NCBI RefSeq assembly: GCF_020736845.1
Contig: NZ_JAFFQR010000087.1
Location: 1-64,000 of the forward strand
From: Paenibacillus farraposensis
GTDB lineage: Bacteria > Bacillota > Bacilli > Paenibacillales > Paenibacillaceae
DNA length: 64,000 nt
Reading direction: 5' to 3'
Below are positions 26,066 through 36,000 of the stretch, in pieces. How positions within the stretch are numbered: the stretch's first letter is position 1; the number at the start of each line of letters is the position of its first letter. A model generated the notes under the pieces. The model was not told the DNA's origin, did no database searches, and worked only from the letters and a program-made list of their open reading frames with translations. The translations under genes and the position numbers were made by a program.

Positions 26066-26289
26066 ATTTCACAAGCACAGAGGATATGAGTATTAATCAC
26101 GTTAGAAGAATGAAAATAAACATAAAATATGAAGTTGATATTTAGCATATTATAAAGACTTTATCTCCAGGCTGCTGTCGGGAGACGAAAACATGGTCCC
26201 ATTATAAAGTTGCTTATTTAGCGGCTTTAGGGGGGGGCCCCGTAATAAACAACATCTACTACCTTCAGAACGATAACCTTAGGGAGGGC

Positions 26290-26703
26290 GAATAGCAAAA
26301 GATCATTGAATGATGCTGAACGCTATGCTTTGGGGAGCCAGATCCGGAGCGCCATGGCGAGACTTTCTTGACCGTGTACACGCGTTTCCGACACTGGAAG
26401 ATAGCTGGAATTTGGGGTCGAATAGAAGCATGTTTCCATCACACCTGACTTTGAAACATTATGATCGATGCCACGATATTTTGCGTCCATCAACACGGAT
26501 CAGTGCAAAAGGGGGAAACAATTCCAAGCGATCGGACGATCCCAAAGCGGAATAACGACGAAAATACAAGCGATTGTCGATAGTCTCGGTAACCCGCTCC
26601 GTTACGACTTAACGGACCATGATTGTGAGTCATACCAAGCCGAAAACATCGCAAAATCCAGCATGAGTGGGATTGGTGGTTATACAAAGAAGAGTGTGGG
26701 AAC
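26290..26703 (+). pseudogene. IS5-family (IS427-like) transposase remnant
   Basis: Two frames give the pieces MMLNAMLWGARSGAPWRDF and AKGG..FQAIGRSQSGITTK, IQAIVDSLGNPLRYDLT. These are signatures of IS5/IS427-type DDE transposases (LNA.LW..RSG.PWRDLP; AIGRS.GG.TTKI.A..D..G.P). Frameshifts and deletions leave no intact frame. The flanks show no clear inverted repeats. Confidence 0.65.
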
Positions 26704-26739
26704 ACGGTAAGCGGTGAAACATAATCCTGTAGAGGGGAC

Positions 26740-27126
26740 AGAACATGTTACGAATACCTTTGCTCTAACTACCATTAAACATCAATTCGTTGATTGAACA
26801 GAAGGTAACATGGTTTCCCCAGACGGCTATGCGCTAGCCATTGCGTATATGTCTCGACCTGGAAATGATGAAAAACAGTTGGATTTAATTTATGATTACC
26901 AAACTAATGTGAAAATGTATCCACAGTTTCGGCAATATCTCCAAGAGCGCCAGCCACCTTTCTTGGCTGCTTGGGGAAAGAATGACGTTTTATCTATTCC
27001 TGAAGGCGCTAAGGCCTTTAAAAAAAGGATCTACCCCATGCGAAAATTTATTTACTGGACTCAGGACACTTTGCCTTGGAAACACATGCTCAGGAAATAG
27101 GAGAATTGATGATTCACTTTTTTTGA
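26740..27126 (+). pseudogene. Alpha/beta-hydrolase C-terminal remnant
   Basis: DGYALAIAYMSRPGNDEKQL, DLIYDYQTNVKMYPQF and LAAWGKNDVLSIPEGAKAF are followed by a frameshift near 27045. The continuation in another frame reads DSGHFALETHAQEIGELMIH to TGA 27124-27126. GHFALE carries the catalytic His of the fold and GKND the acid region, while the N-terminal half with the nucleophile Ser/Asp is absent. Confidence 0.65.
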
Positions 27127-27499
27127 AAACTTGTAAAGCACGAATCCTAAATTGCTCAGATGTTGGATGAAGTTTGTTCATTCATGAGGGACTGGAGTAT
27201 GATGGGGGAAAGTTGTGCTGATATCACCACATAAATAATTTTATTTTTATTATTAACCATACAGGTGAAGAGGCATCAAAACCTAATGTTTTTTTACTTT
27301 AGCTATTTTTCGAATTGGAAATCTGTTAAAATCAATGCCACATAAAGAGCGATATCATCGAGCCTTAACGACCTGTGCGGATGGCATTCCGAAAGCGCCA
27401 ATATTCCGTATGTAAAAAATCATTTATAGAATTGTAGGTTGAATAAAGCTTTTGGACCCGCTATACATCACCATACTTCCTTGAAGGGGGACATCTGTT
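27127..27499. other. Intergenic upstream of fbp
   Basis: No gene seen. A+T-rich, must contain the fbp promoter; no box stands out. Confidence 0.5.
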
Positions 27500-29431
27500 T
27501 TGGATGAGCAGTTTCTAGATTTATTGGCTGAGAAATATGATACGGAAGAAAAAGTCATAACAGAGATCATCAACCTTGAAGCGATCTCCAATCTTCCCAA
27601 GGGAACTGAGCATTTTGTCAGTGATTTGCATGGGGAATTCCATGCTTTTCAGCATGTACTAAGAAACGGTTCGGGTAATGTAAAGGAGAAAATCAAGGAT
27701 TTATTCCGTGAGGTTTGGACGGATAATGAAATCAATGATTTTGCGGTGTTAGTTTATTATCCGGAAGAAAAAATACAGCTGGTTAAAGCGGATCTGTGCA
27801 ATAAACAAGCCTTGAACCGGTGGTATAGACAAACGATTGAACAAATGCTTAAGCTCATTTCTTATGCCTCTTCCAAATATACGCGCTCGAAATTGCGTAA
27901 AGCTCTGCCGGAGCAGTTTGTATATATTGTAGAAGAGCTTCTATACAAGACGGATTTGACCAACAATAAGGATTCTTATTATGAGGAGATATACCAGCAA
28001 ATTATCTCCTTGGGCCAGGCGGACAAGCTCATTATCGGCCTTGCTTATACGACCCAGTCCCTAGTGGTTGACCATCTTCATGTGGTCGGAGATATCTATG
28101 ACCGCGGGCCTGACCCAGACAAAATTATGGATACGCTGATCAACTACCCTTCTGTAGACATTCAGTGGGGGAACCATGATGTCCTGTGGATAGGCGCCTA
28201 TGCGGGTTCCCTGGTCTGCCTTGCGAATATTATCCGGATCTGCGCCAGATACGACAATTTGGACATCGTTGAAGACGTATACGGAATTAATCTTCGTCCA
28301 CTTCTGAACTTGGCGGAGAAATACTATGACAACAATCCGGCCTTCAGACCGAAGCTGCAGGCCGACCATAACGCATCGGAGCAGGAAATCCTGCAGATTA
28401 CCAAAATTCATCAAGCCATTGCCTTGATCCAGTTTAAGCTTGAAATCCCAATTATCAAGAGACGCCCATACTTTAATATGTCTGAAAGGCTTTTGCTTGA
28501 GCAGATCGATTACGACAAAAATGAAGTCAAGATTGGCGGAAAAACTTACCCGCTGGAAAACACCTGTTTCGCAACCGTAAATCCGCAGCAGCCTGAACAA
28601 TTGCTGGAAGAAGAACAGCAGGTGATGGAAAAGCTGCTGTTCTCCGTTCAGCATTCCGAAAAGCTGGCCAGACATATGAATTTTCTTATGAAAAAGGGCA
28701 GCCTTTATTTAAAATACAACGGGAATCTGTTAATCCACGGTTGTATTCCTTTGGATGAAGAAGGAAACATGCAAGAAATGCAGATTAATGACAAGACGTA
28801 TTCGGGCCGTCAGTTGCTCGATGTTTTTGAAGATTATTTACGTTACGCCTTTGCGCATCCGGAAGAGACAGATGATCTAGCGACGGATATGGTATGGTAC
28901 ATCTGGACAGGGGAATGTTCCTCGCTCTTTGGAAAGAGAGAAATGACCACTTTTGAACGGTACTTTATCCAAGATAAAGAAACCCATAAGGAGAGAAAGA
29001 ACCCTTACTACCATTTGCGTGAAAATGAAGAGATCTGTCGGAAAATCCTGCTGGAGTTTGATTTGAATCCGGATCATGGACATGTCATTAACGGGCACAC
29101 GCCAGTTAAAGAAATTCATGGAGAGAATCCCGTTAAAGCAAACGGGAAAATGGTCGTCATTGACGGCGGTTTTTCCAAAGCCTATCAATCCACAACGGGC
29201 ATCGCCGGATATACCTTGTTGTATAATTCCTTTGGCATGCAGCTCGTCGCCCATAAGAAATTTAATTCAAAAGAAGATGTGTTATGTAACGGAACGGACG
29301 TATTATCTGTAAAAAGACTGGTGGACAAAGAACTGGAGCGGAAGCTGGTGAGGGAAACCAATGTCGGGGGGGAGCTGTTGCAGAAAATCTCCAATTTGAA
29401 GAATCTCCTGGAATATCGCTACATGAAATGA
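27500..29431 (+). CDS. fbp: Class III fructose-1,6-bisphosphatase
   Basis: 643 residues, the normal length of the Bacillota class III (Fbp3) enzyme, which hydrolyses fructose 1,6-bisphosphate to fructose 6-phosphate in gluconeogenesis. The metallophosphatase motifs are clear: [15 protein letters not shown] near residue 41, [15 protein letters not shown] near 197, [11 protein letters not shown] near 223, and NGHTPVKE and [11 protein letters not shown] in the C-terminal third. TTG 27500 follows GAAGGGGG with 9-base spacing. It stands alone between decayed genes, and is one of the few core metabolic genes in the window. It would act on sugars entering glycolysis from the fructan locus at 33-46 kb only indirectly. 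Confidence 0.95.
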   Translation: MDEQFLDLLAEKYDTEEKVITEIINLEAISNLPKGTEHFVSDLHGEFHAFQHVLRNGSGNVKEKIKDLFREVWTDNEINDFAVLVYYPEEKIQLVKADLCNKQALNRWYRQTIEQMLKLISYASSKYTRSKLRKALPEQFVYIVEELLYKTDLTNNKDSYYEEIYQQIISLGQADKLIIGLAYTTQSLVVDHLHVVGDIYDRGPDPDKIMDTLINYPSVDIQWGNHDVLWIGAYAGSLVCLANIIRICARYDNLDIVEDVYGINLRPLLNLAEKYYDNNPAFRPKLQADHNASEQEILQITKIHQAIALIQFKLEIPIIKRRPYFNMSERLLLEQIDYDKNEVKIGGKTYPLENTCFATVNPQQPEQLLEEEQQVMEKLLFSVQHSEKLARHMNFLMKKGSLYLKYNGNLLIHGCIPLDEEGNMQEMQINDKTYSGRQLLDVFEDYLRYAFAHPEETDDLATDMVWYIWTGECSSLFGKREMTTFERYFIQDKETHKERKNPYYHLRENEEICRKILLEFDLNPDHGHVINGHTPVKEIHGENPVKANGKMVVIDGGFSKAYQSTTGIAGYTLLYNSFGMQLVAHKKFNSKEDVLCNGTDVLSVKRLVDKELERKLVRETNVGGELLQKISNLKNLLEYRYMK

Positions 29432-29534
29432 AACAATTGCTAAAGGTACAATGAGCCCTCACCCGGGAGGCGGCTTTTAAGTATCCGGTAGGTTTTCCAA
29501 GGCCTACGTCAATCAACTTATTCGGAGAATTAAT

Positions 29535-29573
29535 AAAAATAGCCAACTCAATGGAGTCGGCTATTTTTATGTG
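29535..29573. terminator. Bidirectional terminator-like hairpin after fbp
   Basis: AATAGCC pairs with GGCTATT, flanked by A and T runs on both sides, about 105 bases after the fbp stop. Confidence 0.75.
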
Positions 29574-29599
29574 GGCAATTCAGGCAGTAGAAGCAACGC

Positions 29600-29908
29600 T
29601 TATCTGCCTACTCAGCAGCTATGGCAGGAAGACGCGCCCTGACTCGAAATCTAGCAATTGAGTTCGCCGGGAATCACTTTCGAGTGAATACCGTGCAGTT
29701 GTTGAAACTCCAATATACAACACCTTTATAAGTGAAGAGGAAGTAGCAAAAGTGCTTCCTGAATTTTAATGCCTTTCATCCGATCGGTCGGAACGGCGTA
29801 CTTCTGAACGTAGCTGAAGCGATCCTATTTCTTGCTAGTGACTCAGCTTCGTGGATTACAGGTATTGTTATGTTGTTAGATGGCGGAGTCACAGCTCGCT
29901 TGAGATAA
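29600..29908 (+). pseudogene. Short-chain dehydrogenase/reductase C-terminal remnant
   Basis: Scattered frames read ALTRNLAIEFAGNHFRVNTV, VVETPIYNTFISEEEVAKVL, then VAEAILFLASDSASWITGIV and LLDGGVTARLR to TAA 29906-29908. This is the order of the C-terminal third of SDR enzymes. Frameshifts are present and the Rossmann N-terminus is missing. Confidence 0.6.
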
Positions 29909-29937
29909 CGGATCTATTCCTGCAAAGATAAAAAGAC

Positions 29938-29995
29938 TTGACGAAACAAAAAAAAGTTATACTATAATTCAACTAATTAATTGAATAGTTGACTA
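29938..29995 (+). promoter_or_regulatory. Promoter and ArsR-type operator of the thioredoxin gene
   Basis: TTGACG (29938-29943) and TATAAT (29963-29968) form a -35/-10 pair with 19-base spacing. Right after the -10 lies an inverted repeat, TTCAACTAATTAATTGAATAGTTGA read around 29969-29993 as TCAACTA..TAGTTGA half-sites. Such a dyad is typical for ArsR-family repressors, and an ArsR-type gene remnant follows the thioredoxin gene. Confidence 0.5.
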
Positions 29996-30017
29996 CAAAA
30001 TATAGCAGGTCTTTTTT

Positions 30018-30338
30018 ATGGGAGCTATAACATTAACAAAAGAAACATTTCATGGTCAAATTCAAACAGGGGTAACATTGGTTGACTTCTGGGCACCTTG
30101 GTGTGGCCCGTGTAAAATTCAGCTTCCAATTGTTGAGGAGTTAGCTAACGAGCTAAAGGGGGAAGCAACACTGGCAAAGGTCAATGTCGATGATGAGACG
30201 GAACTAGCTTCGCAATTTGGCATTAGAAGCATACCCACACTTCTTTTGTTTAAAGACGGTAAACTAGCTGACACGATGGTGGGTGTTAACCAAAAGCATA
30301 TACTGAAAGAGAAAATTACTAATTTGACAAAACAATAA
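30018..30338 (+). CDS. trxA: Thioredoxin
   Basis: 106 residues with the redox motif WCGPCK near residue 28 inside [12 protein letters not shown], then [20 protein letters not shown] with the cis-Pro IPT and FKDGK. It is a full-length classical cytoplasmic thioredoxin that reduces protein disulfides. The ribosome binding site (GCAGG) is modest. Its promoter carries an ArsR-type dyad, and an arsR remnant lies downstream, so it was probably a redox-responsive accessory thioredoxin rather than the housekeeping one; that is inference. Confidence 0.85.
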   Translation: MGAITLTKETFHGQIQTGVTLVDFWAPWCGPCKIQLPIVEELANELKGEATLAKVNVDDETELASQFGIRSIPTLLLFKDGKLADTMVGVNQKHILKEKITNLTKQ

Positions 30339-30357
30339 TTCCAGATAAATAGACTGG

Positions 30358-30396
30358 AAATCGGCAATGCTTCGAATAAGCAATTGCCGATTTTAA
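30358..30396 (+). terminator. Rho-independent terminator
   Basis: AATCGGCAAT pairs with ATTGCCGATT across a 14-base loop, followed by TTTTAAT. It ends the thioredoxin transcript. Confidence 0.75.
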
Positions 30397-30420
30397 TCTA
30401 GACTTAAAGGAGGATTCATC

Positions 30421-30664
30421 ATGCATTCAAATTCTGAAATTTCCATTAAAGAAAGACTATTCAACAATATGCCCGAATCGGGAAATGTTTGTCCAGTGAT
30501 AAACGCCTTGAACTTTTGGATCTACTTTCCAATGGACCAAAACCTGTTGAATTGTTAGCACAACAGACGGGGATGAGTGTAGCTAGCTAATGTATCACGG
30601 CATCTTCAAATCTTGTTGGATTCCCGACTGGTGAAATTCAGAAGGAACTTAGGTGAAATATTGG
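30421..30664 (+). pseudogene. ArsR-family regulator remnant
   Basis: It begins ATGCATTC behind AAAGGAGG and shifts frame several times. Pieces read SSDKRLELLDLLSNGPKPVE, LLAQQTGMS and VANVSRHLQILLDSRLVKFR. The last is the winged-helix recognition region of ArsR repressors. It may once have controlled the upstream thioredoxin gene through the dyad near 29980. Confidence 0.6.
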
Positions 30665-30668
30665 TGGA

Positions 30669-30800
30669 TCAAATACCCAATTCAGAGGATTCTTCCTGAC
30701 GCAACCCCTCCGAAATCGCTCTCACAGCAAATTTCGTAGCGTCGTATATGGCTGAAGTAAGACTCATTACATGGTCTGCGCTCATCGAGTTGAAGTTCGT
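30669..30800 (-). pseudogene. Short-chain dehydrogenase fragment (minus strand)
   Basis: The minus strand reads SAIYDATKFAVRAISEGLRQ then EESSELGI, the YxxxK active-site helix of SDR enzymes (Tyr-Asp-Ala-Thr-Lys). Flanking sequence in the same 90-codon ORF is unlike SDR or out of frame, so this is a short remnant. Confidence 0.5.
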
Positions 30801-31107
30801 GGATGCCAGGAAAAGTGAATAAACATTAGCTCGCTGGATCGAAAGCAACAGATTGTATGGCTTTACTGATTCAGAACGGTAGCCATCCGGATCAAGTTGA
30901 TTTTTCAACTCATTCTTTCCCCAAGACCCCAATCGAACCAACCATTTGAAGTTGAAAAGCGATTTTTGGTTGGAAGTTCTATAATTAACTTTTCAGCGCC
31001 CCCATCTTTTAATACTACATATTATCTTTCAAATCAAGGGTCCCGAAAGACCCTAAGACAAAAGTGAATAAAAATGGTTCCTTGTATCTTTGCTACATAC
31101 AACTTGA

Positions 31108-32118
31108 TTAGGAAGACTTCGTGGAGCCTCTCTGAACGATGCATGTCTCAAGATGAATGGTCTCATTCCGTCGATCCGGCTGCTCCAATCGAGCCAACAA
31201 GGACTCAACGACGCGTGTACCGAGCCCGTACGGATAAGTATGTATGGTCGTGAGCGGAGGATCGATAATCTTGGCATTAGCAATATCGTCGAAACCTGTT
31301 ACCTCAATTTGTCCAGGAACATCGATGTGCAACTCTTTTAGGGCACGAATAACCGATATTCCAATATCATCGTTGGCACAAACAAATGCTGTCGGAAGCT
31401 TTGGAAGCTGCTTCAACTGTTCAAGCATCCACTCAGCAGATAGATAAGGATTGTTGTCCTCAAGCGTAATGCTGAACGTCTCTCCAGATGAAGCGCGATG
31501 CATTCGGAGGGCTTGATCGTAACCAAGCCAACGCTCATAAAAGCTTCGACAGTGATTGTGGTCTCCGATAAATCCGATCTCCGAATGACCGCGTCCAATG
31601 AGAGAACGAGTAAGATTGTATGTCGTGCGGTGATTCTCCATCAAGAGGATGTCGAATTTGTGTGGAGAGTTCAACGACTCTGGCAAAAAATCGATAAACA
31701 CCGTTGGAATGCCCGTGTTTAGAATAGTTTTAATATAGGCTTCTTGGAAGATCTCAATACAAACAATTCCGTTCACATTTGAGTGGTTAATATTGGGGGG
31801 TAGTGTGCATGAATAGATATCGCCAGGATTGACAAGTGATAAGATCAGATTAAAGCCTTCAGCGCGTAGGGAGGTTTCCATCCCTTTAATCGTTTCAGAG
31901 TAGAAGCTGATGGCGTTAATGTCCGCTCGTGTAAGAAGAGCAATATTGCCTCCATTCATGAAACTGTAGTTTTTGTATTTCATCTCCGCTGCTTTTTGGA
32001 TTACTTTCTTCTTTGTGCCCTCTGGAATTTGTGGATGGTTGTTGAGGGCTTTGGATATGGTATTTCGAGACAGCCCCATTGCATCCGCGATGTCTTGAAC
32101 CGTTACTTTCTCAGCCAT
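31108..32118 (-). CDS. LacI-family transcriptional regulator (fructan locus, regulator 1)
   Basis: About 336 residues. ATG 32118 (MAEKVTVQDIADAMGLSRNT) is chosen because AAAAAGGAG lies just upstream; the longer start at 32145 overlaps it. The N-terminal HTH (VTVQDIADAMGLSRNTISKA, LNNHPQIPEGTKKKV) is followed by a periplasmic-binding-protein-like effector domain (VCANDDIGISVIRALKE, VTGFDDIANAKI, PPLTTIHTYPYGLG). It is clearly paralogous to the regulator at 39130, sharing the unusual N.HCRSF.ERW and ILLMENH.TTY.LTR.L segments. It stands divergent to the large secreted GH32 gene, so control of fructan use by an imported sugar is the likely role. Confidence 0.85.
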   Translation of the reverse strand: MAEKVTVQDIADAMGLSRNTISKALNNHPQIPEGTKKKVIQKAAEMKYKNYSFMNGGNIALLTRADINAISFYSETIKGMETSLRAEGFNLILSLVNPGDIYSCTLPPNINHSNVNGIVCIEIFQEAYIKTILNTGIPTVFIDFLPESLNSPHKFDILLMENHRTTYNLTRSLIGRGHSEIGFIGDHNHCRSFYERWLGYDQALRMHRASSGETFSITLEDNNPYLSAEWMLEQLKQLPKLPTAFVCANDDIGISVIRALKELHIDVPGQIEVTGFDDIANAKIIDPPLTTIHTYPYGLGTRVVESLLARLEQPDRRNETIHLETCIVQRGSTKSS

Positions 32119-33024
32119 AATAAACTCCTTTTTACCCTGTTTCATAGAATCTTAAATGATAAACAAAAATTTATCGAAATGTAAATGTAAATATGGTTTT
32201 TAGTTGGAAACAATTCTTTGATCTTGCATACTATTAATAAACATTCCCCTCTTATACTACACTACTCTTTGCCTTTTTTGTAGTAAGAGTTACATAAGAA
32301 AAGATTCTATACTATATAGGATAAATCGGTGTTCTTATAAGAAAAGAAAGAGAGCTAGATCCCTTCTGGTGAGGGTTTGCTATCAAGGAAATATATAAAC
32401 TTAAACAAGTAACAGAGTGAGTGAAATTTTCATTGCTTTTTATTTTTGAAAGCGCTACACTTTTCATTATATAAATTAATGTTTATAAATATTGATTATA
32501 AATGTAAACATAATGAACAATTATATGCACAAATATTTTGAGGGTAAAGCTGGAGGTAAACTAAAATGAGCTCTGTATAACCGTCTGAGAATTTATTGAG
32601 CTTTTCCGCCGGATAGCCAAATTACAGGTTCGTTACGCCAACTCCTAAGTCGGGGTCGGAAATTACAAACACTGAGTATTTTGCGGCGGGTTTTGCCGTT
32701 CCCGTTTGGCTGGGAAACAAATGTCAATGCAGCAATTTATAGCATGATTTAGATGGGGTGCTGCGTAAAGAATGTCCTACTGCTTGTGATATATCGTAGG
32801 TACGGGGGGACGGTGTTGGTGTTTATTCGGAAGGTAAAATTATACGTATACTTGTATACCCGAAGAGTGGACAAATGTTGACCAGACGGCATCCTGAAGA
32901 TGAAATTCGTTAACATAGGGATGCCATAAAGGCCATTGAAGCCACTATCCCGGCCAGTTACTGTGCTGTAATTGGCCGCCTTCTAAAGATGATTATTCGA
33001 TAGAGTAGAAATGGAGGGTAATCG
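32119..33024. other. Long divergent control region with an orphan gene start
   Basis: 906 bases between lacI and the secreted GH32 gene. The motif AAATGTAAA recurs at 32174-32190 and near 32505 and again upstream of the second lacI (40420s), a candidate LacI operator. A cre-like TGAAAGCGCTACAC lies at 32447-32460. At 32552 GGAGGT precedes ATG 32566, which is followed by only three more codons and TAA, so a gene start whose gene was lost. 32590-33000 holds no recognisable gene. Confidence 0.5.
32447..32460 (+). promoter_or_regulatory. cre-like catabolite-control site
   Basis: TGAAAGCGCTACAC matches the left half and CG core of CcpA cre sites (TGWAANCG...), with mismatches in the right half. 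Placed in the control region of a sugar-use locus, so plausible, but a LacI-family site is equally possible. Confidence 0.35.
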
Positions 33025-36000
33025 ATGAAAAAGAAATTCAAAGCTGTGCTGCACATCCTCATTGTGATGGCTATCATTATGACTTCATCTGGAGTTTACG
33101 CTGCTAGTCCTGATACCGGCTGGGCTGCACGTGCGGAAAGTAACACAGGAAAATCGGAAGAGGAGGGTCTTTCTATTTTAGAAAACGCTATCAATGTAAA
33201 TGCAAATTTGACAGGATGGCAGGTAAAGGGAAAAGGCAAGTGGGGAGATTCCGCAGAAGGGCTCCTGCTGACATCTGATCCGCAGGAGAACATAATGGCC
33301 ATCTCTGAAACGATAGCAGATGATTTCCTGTATGAAGCCGATGTTATGATCAAGGATATGCAAGCGGATGCTTCTTTGCTCTTCCGTTCTAATGAAGACG
33401 GGTTGAATTCGTATATGCTTCAAATTTCACCGCAGTCCGGTATTATCCGTTTAAAAGATGCGGTCGGTGGGACAGGTAAATTAAATGAAGCGCATCAGGT
33501 TTCTCTCAAGGCAGGGGAGATCTATCATCTCAAGGTAAAGGCTGAAGGGACCTCGCTGAAAGTTTATTGGGGAACTCAATATAAGCCTGTGATTGATATT
33601 CAAGACAGTTCATACCGCTCCGGCCGCCTTGGGGTCCACGTCTGGGATGGGTCTGCCTTGTTCCAGAACATAACCGTTAGCGATCTCAAAGGAAATTTGG
33701 GTATGGTGCTTGTAAAAAAAGGACAGTGGCAACCTGACCTCAGCGGCCAAAAAGGAACGTCTGTAGACCAGAGCAAGGCCCAGCAAATATATAGCAGGCA
33801 AGCTGCTGACTTTGTATATGAAGGAACAATCGCTTTCCGCTCCGATGCTGCTGCCGCTCTTGCTTTCCGCTCCTCTACCGATGGAGCCCGTGGATATGAA
33901 GCCACTCTGGTGAAGGAAGGAGAGCAGGTTCGCGTATCCCTGACGAAAGCGGATGGAACTGCAATTACAAGCTCAGAGCGATCTTATCCGAGCTTAGCGG
34001 GGGCGAAGCATTATGTGGAAGTAAAGGCGATGGGTAACCGGATTCAAATTTTCGTGGACGGTTATACTCCGCCAGCAATCGATGTAACCGATCATTCGTA
34101 TTCAACAGGAAACGTCGGTCTTGTTGTGAAAAAGGGAAACGCTTACTTCCAGAATACTTATGTCACGGAGGCTAACAGCTATTATACTGAAACCTACCGT
34201 CCTCAGTATCATTATACACCGATCCGTGGTTACGCCAGTGACCCGAACGGGCTGGTCTATTTCGAAGGTGAGTACCATCTTTTCCATCAGGATGGAGGCA
34301 CATGGGCTCATGCCGTCAGCAAGGATATGCTGAACTGGAAACGTCTGCCGATTGCACTTCCGTGGAATGATTACGGGCATATCTGGTCCGGATCTGCTGT
34401 GGCCGATGTAACGAATACATCAGGCTTGTTCACGAATTCGGGCGGCAAAGGTCTGATCGCCTATTATACCTCCTATAACCCGGATGGTCCAAATGGCAAC
34501 CAGCGCATTGGCCTTGCTTACAGCAAGGATCAGGGGCGTACGTGGGAATATGCTAAGGATCGTCCGATTGTGATTGAGAACCCCGGCAAGAACGGGGAAG
34601 ATTCGGGGGGATGGGATTTCCGCGACCCCAAGGTGATTCGCGATGACGAGCATAACCGCTGGGTCATGGTAGTGTCCGGTGGAGATCATATCCGGTTCTT
34701 TACATCGGCTAATTTGCTGGACTGGACATTAACCGATAATTGGGGTTATGGAGATTATATTCGTGGCGGTGTGTGGGAATGCCCTGATTTGTTCCCGCTG
34801 GTAGTGCAGGGAACGTCAGAGAAGAAGTGGGTTCTCATGATCAGTACAGGCGCGAATCCAGCAACAGGAGGTTCAGATTCAGAGTATTTTGTGGGAAGTC
34901 TGACTGCAGAGGGGAAATTCGTAAATGACAACCCGGCAGGAAAGGTGCTGAGAACGGATTTTGGCAAGGATTATTATGCATCCATGTCTTTCTCGGACAT
35001 GACAGATGGGCGCAGAGTAATGTTGGCGTGGATGTCCAACTGGGATTATCCGTTCGCTTTCCCGACTTCGGGCTGGAAGGGGGAACTGACTATCCCAAGA
35101 GAGGTTACCCTGGTCATGACCCCCGACGGGCTCCGTCTCGCGCAGAGTCCGGTCAAGGAGATGGAGCATCTGCGCAGTAGGCTGTTCTCTGCAACTGACA
35201 AGATGATCAATCCATCTTCTCCAAACCTGCTGAGGGGACTTGTTTCTGGAGCATATGAGATTGAAGCCGAACTGGAGATTCCGGCTGGAAGTAACGTAAC
35301 AGAGTTTGGTTTTAATGTACGTGAAGGTGCGAACCAGAAGACTGTGGTGGGTTATAAGCCAGGCGAAAGCAAATTGTTCGTGGACCGTTCTGCTTCCGGA
35401 GCTACGGATTTCTCCAATCTGTTTACTACAAGACATGAAACGGAGATGAAAGCCGAGAACAAGCAGATTCAGATGCGAATTTTAGTGGATGAATCCTCTA
35501 TTGAGATCTTCGCTAATGGAGGCAAGGTGGTTTTCTCCGAGGCCATATTTCCTGATCCGGCCAGCAGGGAGATGAGCTTCTATACCCAGGGAGGCAATGT
35601 GAAGCTTGTTTCTCTGACGGTAAACAAGCTTGGATCGGTGTGGAATTCGGACAGGGATACGGCAAAACGGATTATAATGGATACGGGTGACCGTGAACTG
35701 GGGATAGGGCAAAGCGAAACGCTGCGGGCGGCAGTGGAGAATGGGTCCGGCAACGGTGTTCTCCCGCTGAAATGGAAATCCAGCAATGCCAAGGTGATAG
35801 GCATAAAAGGAGCGAGCGCTTCCCAGGCAACCCTTATGGCCAAAAAAGAAGGCGAGTCCGTCATTACTGTATCTACCCCGAATGGAAAGGTATCCTCCAG
35901 CCTTCTTGTAAAAGTCTCCGGCGGCGAGTTCCATACCAGTCTCAGCGGCTGGACCCAAGATCCGTCTATGGCTTCATGGGTAGTCAGCGAGGATGGAATT

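Noticed and set aside
30669..30941. 90-codon minus-strand ORF as an intact gene
   Set aside because: Only ~28 residues match an SDR active-site helix; the rest is out-of-frame or unrelated, so it was called a fragment.
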